Shown: one piece after another, positions 1 through 12,400 of the stretch
Layout of the letters: every line of letters starts with the position of its first letter
How positions within the stretch are numbered: the stretch's first letter is position 1
Assembly: GCA_027923505.1 (NCBI GenBank)
Contig: BROI01000030.1
Span: 124,001-188,000 of the forward strand
Reading direction: 5' to 3'
DNA from: Mayamaea pseudoterrestris
Taxonomy: Eukaryota > Bacillariophyta > Bacillariophyceae > Sellaphorales > Sellaphoraceae
Length of the DNA: 64,000 nucleotides
Position numbers and translations under genes: made by a program
Notes under the pieces: generated by a model
Told to the model about the DNA's origin: nothing
Seen by the model: only the letters and a program-made list of their open reading frames with translations
Databases searched by the model: none

Positions 1-1238
1 AATATCATTGCCGTCCCCTGAGACACTAGCCAGGCATACCATCTTGTTGCGCAGCCTGAATAATGATGTTGGCACCATTCTGGTGTCATTTGGGTGTATA
101 CATGGCCTGCTGTAGGGCGTTTGAATGTCACGGCATCTGCAGGCTGAGACTGGTGACAAGTTGTCACCAATATCATTGCCGTCCCCTGAGACACTAGCCA
201 GGCATACCATCTTGTTGCGCAGCCTGAATAATGATGTTGGCACCATTCTGGTGTCATTTGGGTGCATACATGGCCTGCTGTAGGGGCGTTTGAATGTCAC
301 GGCATCTGCAGGCTGAGACTGGTGACAAGTTGTCACCAATATCATTGCCGTCCCCTGAGACACTAGCCAGGCATACCATCTTGTAGCGCAGCCTGAATAA
401 TGATGTTGGCACCATTCTGGTGTCATTTGGGTGTATACATGGCCTGCTGTAGGGGCGTTTGAATGTCACGGCATCTGCAGGCTGAGACTGGTGACAAGTT
501 GTCACCAATATCATTGCCGTCCCCTGAGACACTAGCCAGGCATACCATCTTGTTGCGCAGCCTGAATAATGATGTTGGCACCATTCTGGTGTCATTTGGG
601 TGTATAAAATGCCTGCTGTAGGGGCGTTTGAATGTCACGGCATCTGCAGGCTGAGACTGGTGACAAGTTGTCACCAATATCATTGCCGTCCCCTGAGACA
701 CTAGCCAGGCATACCATCTTGTAGCGCAGCTTGAATAATAACGTTGGCACCAGTCTGGTGTAATTTGGGTCACCACAGGGCCTGCTGTAGGGGCGGTTGA
801 ATGTCACAACATCTGCGGGCTGAGACTGGTGACAAGTTGTCACCAAATACATTGCCGCCCCCTGAGACACCAGTCAGGCAAACCAACTTGTAGCGCAGCC
901 AGAATAAAATGTTGGCACCATTCGGGTGTATTGGGGTACCTACAGGGCCTGCTGTAGGGGCGTTGGAATGTCACGGCATCTGCGGGCTGAGACTGGTGTC
1001 AAGTTGTCACCAAATACATTGCCGTCCCCTGAGACACCAGTCCAGCAAACCATCTTGTAGCGCAGCCTGAAAATATGTTGGCACCATTCGGGTGTCATTT
1101 GGGTACATACAGGGCCTGCTGTGGGGGGTTGATGCCGGCACGCGCGAGTGGGACAAGTTGTCACCAAACAGCCATGCCCGAGGCACTAGCCACCCACCCT
1201 GTAGCGCACCCGAAAATGATGTTGGCACCATCTGGGTT
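1..1238 (-). repeat. Sat-169 satellite, block A1 (inverted orientation)
   Basis: About 7.3 tandem copies of a unit near 169 bp, in the opposite orientation to every other large Sat-169 block. Copies up to about 720 are close to consensus. From there to the junction with Sat-B they become steadily more diverged, and at 840-1060 they carry the variant with 'aatacattgcc' in place of 'aatatcattgcc' that also marks the old array at 59.6-61.0 kb. The left edge continues beyond the window. The dyad GGTGACAA-N-TTGTCACC is present (for example 152-168). No gene is supported here. Confidence 0.95.
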
Positions 1239-4200
1239 TTGGGTAGCGGCCAGGGGGTATGGTGGTATGATTCCATAATTTGGGGTGTTGGCCACACCCA
1301 TTTTGCAGATGGTGTAGGCCTCCAGGCAGTCCGTTTTGCACCATTTCAGCCCATCCTCATGTCAATGGCACACCCTGGACATGTTTTGCCTGACTCATTG
1401 GGTTGTTGGGTGGCCAGGGCATGGGGCATTGTAGTGGTATGATTCCATAATTTGGGGTGTTGGCCACACCCATCTTGTAGACCATTCCATGCTGTAGGCC
1501 TCCAGGCAGTCCGTTTTGTACCATGTCAGACCATCCTCATGTCAATGGCACACCCTGGACATGTTTTGCATGACTCATTGGGTTGTTGGGTGATCAGGGT
1601 GGGGGGCATTGTAGTGGTATGATTCCATAATTTGGGGTGTTGGCCACACCCATTTTGCAGATGGTGTAGGCCTCCAGGCAGTCCGTTTTGCACCATTTCA
1701 GCCCATCCTCATGTCAATGGCACACCCTGGACATGTTTTGCCTGACTCATTGGGTTGTTGGGGGGCCAGCGCATGGGGCATTGTAGTGGTATGATTCCAT
1801 AATTTGGGGTGTTGGCCACACCCATCTTGTAGACCATTCCATGCTGTAGGCCTCCAGGCAGTCCGTTTTGTACCATGTCAGACCATCCTCATGTCAATGG
1901 CACACCCTGGACATGTTTTGCATGACTCATTGGGTTGTTGGGTGATCAAGGGACGGGGCATTGTAGTGGTATGATTCCATAATTTGGGGTGTTGGCCACA
2001 CCCATTTTGCAGATGGTGTAGGCCTCCAGGCAGTCCGTTTTGCACCATTTCAGCCCATCCTCATGTCAATGGCACACCCTGGACATGTTTTGCCTGACTC
2101 ATTGGGTTGTTGGGTGGCCAGGGCATGGGGCATTGTAGTGGTATGATTCCATAATTTGGGGTGTTGGCCACACCCATCTTGTAGACCATTCCATGCTGTA
2201 GGCCTCCAGGCAGTCCGTTTTGTACCATGTCAGACCATCCTCATGTCAATGGCACACCCTGGACATGTTTTGCATGACTCATTGGGTTGTTGGGTGATCA
2301 AGGGACGGGGCATTGTAGTGGTATGATTCCATAATTTGGGGTGTTGGCCACACCCATTTTGCAGATGGTGTAGGCCTCCAGGCAGTCCGTTTTGCACCAT
2401 TTCAGCCCATCCTCATGTCAATGGCACACCCTGGACATGTTTTGCCTGACTCATTGGGTTGTTGGGTGGCCAGGGCATGGGGCATTGTAGTGGTATGATT
2501 CCATAATTTGGGGTGTTGGCCACACCCATCTTGTAGACCATTCCATGCTGTAGGCCTCCAGGCAGTCCGTTTTGTACCATGTCAGACCATCCTCATGTCA
2601 ATGGCACACCCTGGACATGTTTTGCATGACTCATTGGGTTGTTGGGTGATCAGGGGACGGGGCATTGTAGTGGTATGATTCCATAATTTGGGGGTGTTGG
2701 CCACACCCATTTTGCAGATGGTGTAGGCCTCCAGGCAGTCCGTTTTGCACCATTTCAGCCCATCCTCATGTCAATGGCACACCCTGGACATGTTTTGCCT
2801 GACTCATTGGGTTGTTGGGTGGCCAGGGCATGGGGCATTGTAGTGGTATGATTCCATAATTTGGTGGTGTTGGCCACACCCATCTTGTAGACCATTCCAT
2901 GCTGTAGGCCTCCAGGCAGTCCGTTTTGTACCATGTCAGACCATCCTCATGTCAATGGCACACCCTGGACATGTTTTGCATGACTCATTGGGTTGTTGGG
3001 TGATGAGTGACGGGGCATTGTAGTGGTATGATTCCATAATTTGGGGTGTTGGCCACACCCATTTTGCAGATGGTGTAGGCCTCCAGGCAGTCCGTTTTGC
3101 ACCATTTCAGCCCATCCTCATGTCAATGGCACACCCTGGACATGTTTTGCCTGACTCATTGGGTTGTTGGGTGGCCAGGGCATGGGGCATTGTAGTGGTA
3201 TGATTCCATAATTTGGGGTGTTGGCCACACCCATCTTGTAGACCATTCCATGCTGTAGGCCTCCAGGCAGTCCGTTTTGTACCATGTCAGACCATCCTCA
3301 TGTCAATGGCACACCCTGGACATGTTTTGCATGACTCATTGGGTTGTTGGGTGATCAGGGACGGGGCATTGTAGTGGTATGATTCCATAATTTGCGGTGT
3401 TGGCCACACCCATTTTGCAGATGGTGTAGGCCTCCAGGCAGTCCGTTTTGCACCATTTCAGCCCATCCTCATGTCAATGGCACACCCTGGACATGTTTTG
3501 CCTGACTCATTGGGTTGTTGGGTGGCCAGGGCATGGGGCATTGTAGTGGTATGATTCCATAATTTGGGGTGTTGGCCACACCCATCTTGTAGACCATTCC
3601 ATGCTGTAGGCCTCCAGGCAGTCCGTTTTGTACCATGTCAGACCATCCTCATGTCAATGGCACACCCTGGACATGTTTTGCATGACTCATTGGGTTGTTG
3701 GGTGATCAAGGGACGGGGCATTGTAGTGGTATGATTCCATAATTTGGGGTGTTGGCCACACCCATTTTGCAGATGGTGTAGGCCTCCAGGCAGTCCGTTT
3801 TGCACCATTTCAGCCCATCCTCATGTCAATGGCACACCCTGGACATGTTTTGCCTGACTCATTGGGTTGTTGGGTGGCCAGGGCATGGGGCATTGTAGTG
3901 GTATGATTCCATAATTTGGGGTGTTGGCCACACCCATCTTGTAGACCATTCCATGCTGTAGGCCTCCAGGCAGTCCGTTTTGTACCATGTCAGACCATCC
4001 TCATGTCAATGGCACACCCTGGACATGTTTTGCCTGACTCATTGGGTTGTTGGGTGATCAAAGGACGGGGCATTGTGGTGGTATGATTCCATAATTTGGG
4101 GTGTTGGCCACACCCATTTTGCAGATGGTGTAGGCCTCCAGGCAGTCCGTTTTGCACCATTTCAGCCCATCCCTGTCAATGGCACACCTGAAGGGGGGGG

Positions 4201-7200
4201 GAGTTTGAATTCAGCCCCCATGTCAATGGCACACCCTGGACTTGTTTTGCCTGACTCATTGGGTTGTTGGGTGGCCAGGGCATGGGGCATTGTAGTGGTA
4301 TGATTCCATAATTTGGGGTGTTGGCCACACCCATCTTGTAGACCATTCCATGCTGTAGGCCTCCAGGCAGTCCGTTTTGTACCATGTCAGACCATCCTCA
4401 TGTCAATGGCACACCCTGGACATGTTTTGCATGACTCATTGGGTTGTTGGGTGATCATGGGACGGGGCATTGTAGTGGTATGATTCCATAATTTGGGGTG
4501 TTGGCCACACCCATTTTGCAGATGGTGTAGGCCTCCAGGCAGTCCGTTTTGCACCATTTCAGCCCATCCTCATGTCAATGGCACACCCTGGACATGTTTT
4601 GCCTGACTCATTGGGTTGTTGGGTGGCCAGGGCATGGGGCATTGTAGTGGTATGATTCCATAATTTGGGGTGTTGGCCACACCCATCTTGTAGACCATTC
4701 CATGCTGTAGGCCTCCAGGCAGTCCGTTTTGTACCATGTCAGACCATCCTCATGTCAATGGCACACCCTGGACATGTTTTGCATGACTCATTGGGTTGTT
4801 GGGTGATCAGGGACGGGGCATTGTAGTGGTATGATTCCATAATTTGCGGTGTTGGCCACACCCATTTTGCAGATGGTGTAGGCCTCCAGGCAGTCCGTTT
4901 TGCACCATTTCAGCCCATCCTCATGTCAATGGCACACCCTGGACATGTTTTGCCTGACTCATTGGGTTGTTGGGTGGCCAGGGCATGGGGCATTGTAGTG
5001 GTATGATTCCATAATTTGGGGTGTTGGCCACACCCATCTTGTAGACCATTCCATGCTGTAGGCCTCCAGGCAGTCCGTTTTGTACCATGTCAGACCATCC
5101 TCATGTCAATGGCACACCCTGGACATGTTTTGCATGACTCATTGGGTTGTTGGGTGATCAGGGACGGGGCATTGTAGTGGTATGATTCCATAATTTGCGG
5201 TGTTGGCCACACCCATTTTGCAGATGGTGTAGGCCTCCAGGCAGTCCGTTTTGCACCATTTCAGCCCATCCTCATGTCAATGGCACACCCTGGACATGTT
5301 TTGCCTGACTCATTGGGTTGTTGGGTGGCCAGGGCATGGGGCATTGTAGTGGTATGATTCCATAATTTGGGGTGTTGGCCACACCCATCTTGTAGACCAT
5401 TCCATGCTGTAGGCCTCCAGGCAGTCCGTTTTGTACCATGTCAGACCATCCTCATGTCAATGGCACACCCTGGACATGTTTTGCATGACTCATTGGGTTG
5501 TTGGGTGATCAGGGACGGGGCATTGTAGTGGTATGATTCCATAATTTGGGGTGTTGGCCACACCCATTTTGCAGATGGTGTAGGCCTCCAGGCAGTCCGT
5601 TTTGCACCATTTCAGCCCATCCTCATGTCAATGGCACACCCTGGACATGTTTTGCCTGACTCATTGGGTTGTTGGGTGGCCAGGGCATGGGGCATTGTAG
5701 TGGTATGATTCCATAATTTGGGGTGTTGGCCACACCCATCTTGTAGACCATTCCATGCTGTAGGCCTCCAGGCAGTCCGTTTTGTACCATGTCAGACCAT
5801 CCTCATGTCAATGGCACACCCTGGACATGTTTTGCATGACTCATTGGGTTGTTGGGTGATCAGGGACGGGGCATTGTAGTGGTATGATTCCATAATTTGC
5901 GGTGTTGGCCACACCCATTTTGCAGATGGTGTAGGCCTCCAGGCAGTCCGTTTTGCACCATTTCAGCCCATCCTCATGTCAATGGCACACCCTGGACATG
6001 TTTTGCCTGACTCATTGGGTTGTTGGGTGGCCAGGGCATGGGGCATTGTAGTGGTATGATTCCATAATTTGGGGTGTTGGCCACACCCATCTTGTAGACC
6101 ATTCCATGCTGTAGGCCTCCAGGCAGTCCGTTTTGTACCATGTCAGACCATCCTCATGTCAATGGCACACCCTGGACATGTTTTGCATGACTCATTGGGT
6201 TGTTGGGTGATCAAGGGACGGGGCATTGTAGTGGTATGATTCCATAATTTGGGGTGTTGGCCACACCCATTTTGCAGATGGTGTAGGCCTCCAGGCAGTC
6301 CGTTTTGCACCATTTCAGCCCATCCTCATGTCAATGGCACACCCTGGACATGTTTTGCCTGACTCATTGGGTTGTTGGGTGGCCAGGGCATGGGGCATTG
6401 TAGTGGTATGATTCCATAATTTGGGGTGTTGGCCACACCCATCTTGTAGACCATTCCATGCTGTAGGCCTCCAGGCAGTCCGTTTTGTACCATGTCAGAC
6501 CATCCTCATGTCAATGGCACACCCTGGACATGTTTTGCATGACTCATTGGGTTGTTGGGTGATCAGGGACGGGGCATTGTAGTGGTATGATTCCATAATT
6601 TGCGGTGTTGGCCACACCCATTTTGCAGATGGTGTAGGCCTCCAGGCAGTCCGTTTTGCACCATTTCAGCCCATCCTCATGTCAATGGCACACCCTGGAC
6701 ATGTTTTGCCTGACTCATTGGGTTGTTGGGTGGCCAGGGCATGGGGCATTGTAGTGGTATGATTCCATAATTTGGGGTGTTGGCCACACCCATCTTGTAG
6801 ACCATTCCATGCTGTAGGCCTCCAGGCAGTCCGTTTTGTACCATGTCAGACCATCCTCATGTCAATGGCACACCCTGGACATGTTTTGCATGACTCATTG
6901 GGTTGTTGGGTGATCAGGGACGGGGCATTGTAGTGGTATGATTCCATAATTTGCGGTGTTGGCCACACCCATTTTGCAGATGGTGTAGGCCTCCAGGCAG
7001 TCCGTTTTGCACCATTTCAGCCCATCCTCATGTCAATGGCACACCCTGGACATGTTTTGCCTGACTCATTGGGTTGTTGGGTGGCCAGGGCATGGGGCAT
7101 TGTAGTGGTATGATTCCATAATTTGGGGTGTTGGCCACACCCATCTTGTAGACCATTCCATGCTGTAGGCCTCCAGGCAGTCCGTTTTGTACCATGTCAG

Positions 7201-9449
7201 ACCATCCTCATGTCAATGGCACACCCTGGACATGTTTTGCATGACTCATTGGGTTGTTGGGTGATCAGGGACGGGGCATTGTAGTGGTATGATTCCATAA
7301 TTTGCGGTGTTGGCCACACCCATTTTGCAGATGGTGTAGGCCTCCAGGCAGTCCGTTTTGCACCATTTCAGCCCATCCTCATGTCAATGGCACACCCTGG
7401 ACATGTTTTGCCTGACTCATTGGGTTGTTGGGTGGCCAGGGCATGGGGCATTGTAGTGGTATGATTCCATAATTTGGGGTGTTGGCCACACCCATCTTGT
7501 AGACCATTCCATGCTGTAGGCCTCCAGGCAGTCCGTTTTGTACCATGTCAGACCATCCTCATGTCAATGGCACACCCTGGACATGTTTTGCATGACTCAT
7601 TGGGTTGTTGGGTGATCAGGGACGGGGCATTGTAGTGGTATGATTCCATAATTTGCGGTGTTGGCCACACCCATTTTGCAGATGGTGTAGGCCTCCAGGC
7701 AGTCCGTTTTGCACCATTTCAGCCCATCCTCATGTCAATGGCACACCCTGGACATGTTTTGCCTGACTCATTGGGTTGTTGGGTGGCCAGGGCATGGGGC
7801 ATTGTAGTGGTATGATTCCATAATTTGGGGTGTTGGCCACACCCATCTTGTAGACCATTCCATGCTGTAGGCCTCCAGGCAGTCCGTTTTGTACCATGTC
7901 AGACCATCCTCATGTCAATGGCACACCCTGGACATGTTTTGCATGACTCATTGGGTTGTTGGGTGATCAGGGACGGGGCATTGTAGTGGTATGATTCCAT
8001 AATTTGCGGTGTTGGCCACACCCATTTTGCAGATGGTGTAGGCCTCCAGGCAGTCCGTTTTGCACCATTTCAGCCCATCCTCATGTCAATGGCACACCCT
8101 GGACATGTTTTGCCTGACTCATTGGGTTGTTGGGTGGCCAGGGCATGGGGCATTGTAGTGGTATGATTCCATAATTTGGGGTGTTGGCCACACCCATCTT
8201 GTAGACCATTCCATGCTGTAGGCCTCCAGGCAGTCCGTTTTGTACCATGTCAGACCATCCTCATGTCAATGGCACACCCTGGACATGTTTTGCATGACTC
8301 ATTGGGTTGTTGGGTGATCAGGGGACGGGGCATTGTAGTGGTATGATTCCATAATTTGCGGTGTTGGCCACACCCATTTTGCAGATGGTGTAGGCCTCCA
8401 GGCAGTCCGTTTTGCACCATTTCAGCCCATCCTCATGTCAATGGCACACCCTGGACATGTTTTGCCTGACTCATTGGGTTGTTGGGTGGCCAGGGCATGG
8501 GGCATTGTAGTGGTATGATTCCATAATTTGGGGTGTTGGCCACACCCATCTTGTAGACCATTCCATGCTGTAGGCCTCCAGGCAGTCCGTTTTGTACCAT
8601 GTCAGACCATCCTCATGTCAATGGCACACCCTGGACATGTTTTGCATGACTCATTGGGTTGTTGGGTGATCAGGGGACGGGGCATTGTAGTGGTATGATT
8701 CCATAATTTGGGGTGTTGGCCACACCCATTTTGCAGATGGTGTAGGCCTCCAGGCAGTCCGTTTTGCACCATTTCAGCCCATCCTCATGTCAATGGCACA
8801 CCCTGGACATGTTTTGCCTGACTCATTGGGTTGTTGGGTGGCCAGGGCATGGGGCATTGTAGTGGTATGATTCCATAATTTGGGGTGTTGGCCACACCCA
8901 TCTTGTAGACCATTCCATGCTGTAGGCCTCCAGGCAGTCCGTTTTGTACCATGTCAGACCATCCTCATGTCAATGGCACACCCTGGACATGTTTTGCATG
9001 ACTCATTGGGTTGTTGGGTGATCAGGGGACGGGGCATTGTAGTGGTATGATTCCATAATTTGGGGTGTTGGCCACACCCATTTTGCAGATGGTGTAGGCC
9101 TCCAGGCAGTCCGTTTTGCACCATTTCAGCCCATCCTCATGTCAATGGCACACCCTGGACATGTTTTGCCTGACTCATTGGGTTGTTGGGTGGCCAGGGC
9201 ATGGGGCATTGTAGTGGTATGATTCCATAATTTGGGGTGTTGGCCACACCCATCTTGTAGACCATTCCATGCTGTAGGCCTCCAGGCAGGCCGTTTTGTA
9301 CCATGTCAGACCATCCTCATGTCAATGGCACACCCTGGACATGTTTTGCATGACTCATTGGGTTGTTGGGTGATCAGGGGACGGGGCATTGTAGTGGTAT
9401 GATTCCATAATTTGCGGTGTTGGCCACACCCATTTTGCAGATGGTGTAG
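1239..9449 (+). repeat. Sat-B satellite, block B1 (352-bp dimeric unit)
   Basis: About 23 copies of a dimer whose half-units measure 172 and 180 bp, taken from successive occurrences of 'tatgattccataatttg' at 1266, 1438, 1618, 1790 and 1970. The half-units share most of their sequence. They differ after 'ccacaccca': one continues 'ttttgcagatgg', the other 'tcttgtagaccattcc'. They also differ at the end ('ggccagggcatgg' against 'gatcaggggacgg'). The dimers are nearly identical, pointing to recent homogenisation. Each half-unit carries the near-dyad GGTGTTGGCCACACC. I find no similarity to Sat-169 beyond short words, and no coding content. Confidence 0.95.
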
Positions 9450-12400
9450 ACACCCAAATGACACCAGAATGGTGCCAACATCATTATTCAGGCTGCGCTA
9501 CAAGATGGTATGCCTGGCTAGTGTCTCAGGGGACGGCAATGATATTGGTGACAACTTGTCACCAGTCTCAGCCCGCAGATGCCGTGACATTCAAACGCCA
9601 GGCCATGTATACACCCAAATGACACCAGAATGGTGCCAACATCATTATTCAAATTGCGCTACAAGATGGTATGCCTGGCTAGTGTCTCAGGGGACGGCAA
9701 TGATATTGGTGACAACTTGTCACCAGTCTCAGCCCGCAGATGCCGTGACATTCAAACGCCCCTACAGCAAGCCCTGTAGGTGCCCAAAATACACCAGAAT
9801 GGTGCCAACATCATTATTCAGGCTGAGCTACAAGATGGTATGCCTGGCTAGTGTCTCAGGGGACGGCAATGATATTGGTGACAACTTGTCACCAGTCTCA
9901 GCCTGCAGATGCCGTGACATTCAAACGACCCTACAGCAGGCCATGTATACACCCAAATGACACCAGAATGGTGCCAACATCATTATTCAGGCTGCGCTAC
10001 AAGATGGTATGCCTGGCTAGTGTCTCAGGGGACGGCAATGATATTGGTGACAACTTGTCACCAGTCTCGGCCTGCAGATGCCGTGACATTCAAACGCCCC
10101 TACAGCAGGCCCTGTAGGTGCCCAAAATACACCAGAATGGTGCCAACATCATTATTCAGGCTGCGCTACAAGATGGTATGCCTGGCTAGTGTCTCAGGGG
10201 ACGGCAATGATATTGGTGACAACTTGTCACCAGTCTCAGCCCGCAGATGCCATGACATTCAAACGCCCCTACAGCAAGCCCTGTAGGTGCCCAAAATACA
10301 CCAGAATGGTGCCAACATCATTATTCAGGCTGCGCTACAAGATGGTATGCCTGGCTAGTGTCTCAGGGGACGGTAATGATATTGGTGACAACTTGTCACC
10401 AGTCTCAGCCTGCAGATGCCGTGACATTCAAACGCCCCTACAGCAGGCCATGTATACACCCAAATGACACCAGAATGGTGCCAACATCATTATTCAGGCT
10501 GCGCTACAAGATGGTATGCCTGGCTAGTGTCTCAGGGGATGGCAATGATATTGGTGACAACTTGTCACCAGTCTCAGCCCGCAGATGCCGTGACATTCAA
10601 ATGCCCCTACAGCAGGCCATGTATACACCCAAATGACACCAGAATGGTGCCAACATCATTATTCAGGCTGCGCTACAAGATGGTATGCCTGGCTAGTGTC
10701 TCAGGGGACGGCAATGATATTGGTGACAACTTGTCACCAGTCTCAGCCTGCAGATGCCGTGACATTCAAACGCTCCTACAGCAGGCCATGTATACACCCA
10801 AATGACACCAGAATGGTGCCAACATCATTATTCAGGCTGCGCAACAAGATGGTATGCCTGGCTAGTGTCTCAGGGGACGGCAATGATATTGGTGACAACT
10901 TGTCACCAGTCTCAGCCCGCAGATGCCGTGACATTCAAACGCCCCTACAGCAGGCCCTGTAGGTGCCCAAAATACACCAGAATGGTGCCAACATCATTAT
11001 TCAGGCTGCGCTACAAGATGGTATGCCTGGCTAGTGTCTCAGGGGACGGTAATGATATTGGTGACAACTTGTCACCAGTCTCAGCCTGCAGATGCCGTGA
11101 CATTCAAATGCTCCTACAGCAGGCCATGTATACACCCAAATGACACCAGAATGGTGCCAACATCATTATTCAGGCTGCGCTACAAGATGGTATGCCTGGC
11201 TAGTGTCTCAGGGGATGGCAATGATATTGGTGACAACTTGTCACCAGTCTCAGCCCGCAGATGCCGTGACATTCAAACGCCCCTACAGCAGGCCATGTAT
11301 ACACCCAAATGACACCAGAATGGTGCCAACATCATTATTCAGGCTGCGCAACAAGATGGTAAACCTGGCTAGTGTCTCAGGGGATGGCAATGATATTGGT
11401 GACAACTTGTCACCAGTCTCAGCCTGCAGATGCCGTGACATTCAAACGCCCCTACAGCAGGCCATGTAAACACCCAAATGTCACCAGAATATTGCCAATA
11501 TCATTATTCAAGCTGCCCTACAAGATGGTATGCCCTGGCTAGTGTCTCAGGGGACGGCAATGATATTGGTGACAACTTGTCACCAGTCTCAGCCTGCAGA
11601 TGCCGTGACATTCAAACGCCCCTACAGCAGGCCATGTATACACCCAAATGACACCAGAATGGTGCCAACATCATTATTCAAATTGCGCTACAAGATGGTA
11701 TGCCTAGCTATTGTCTCAGGGGACAGCAATGATATTGGTGACAACTTGTCACCAGTCTCAGCCTGCAGATGCCGTGACATTCAAACGCCCCTACAGCAGG
11801 CCATGTATACAACCAAATAACACCAGAATGGTGCCAACATCATTATTCAGGCTGCGCTACAAAATGGTATGCCTGGATATTGTCTCAGGGGATGGCAATG
11901 ATATTGGTGACAACTTGTCACCAGTCTCAGCCTGCAGATGCCGTGACATTCAAACGCCCCTACCGTACAGCAGGCCATGTATACACCCAAATGACACCAG
12001 AATGGTGCCATGATCATTATACAGGCTGCGCCACAAGATGGTAAACCTGGCTATTGTCTCAGGGGACAGCAATGATATTGGTGACAACTTGTCACCAGTC
12101 TCAGCCCGCGGATGCCGTGACATTCAAACGCCCCTACAGCAGGCCATGAGTATACCCAAATGACACCAGAATGGTGCCAACATCATTATTCAGGCTGCGC
12201 TACAAGATGGTATGCCTGGCTAGTGTCTCAGGGGACGGCAATGATATTGGTGACAACTTGTCACCAGTCTCAGCCTGCAGATGCCGTGACATTCAAACGC
12301 CCCTACAGCAGGCCATGTATACACCCAAATGACACCAGAATGGTGCCAACATCATTATTCAAATTGCGCTACAAGATGGTATGCCTGGCTAGTGTCTCAG

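Noticed and set aside
1092-4385. Open frames of 69-116 codons in Sat-B and at its left edge
   Set aside because: They consist of repeat sequence only and depend on local variants; the homogeneous interior of Sat-B has no long frame.
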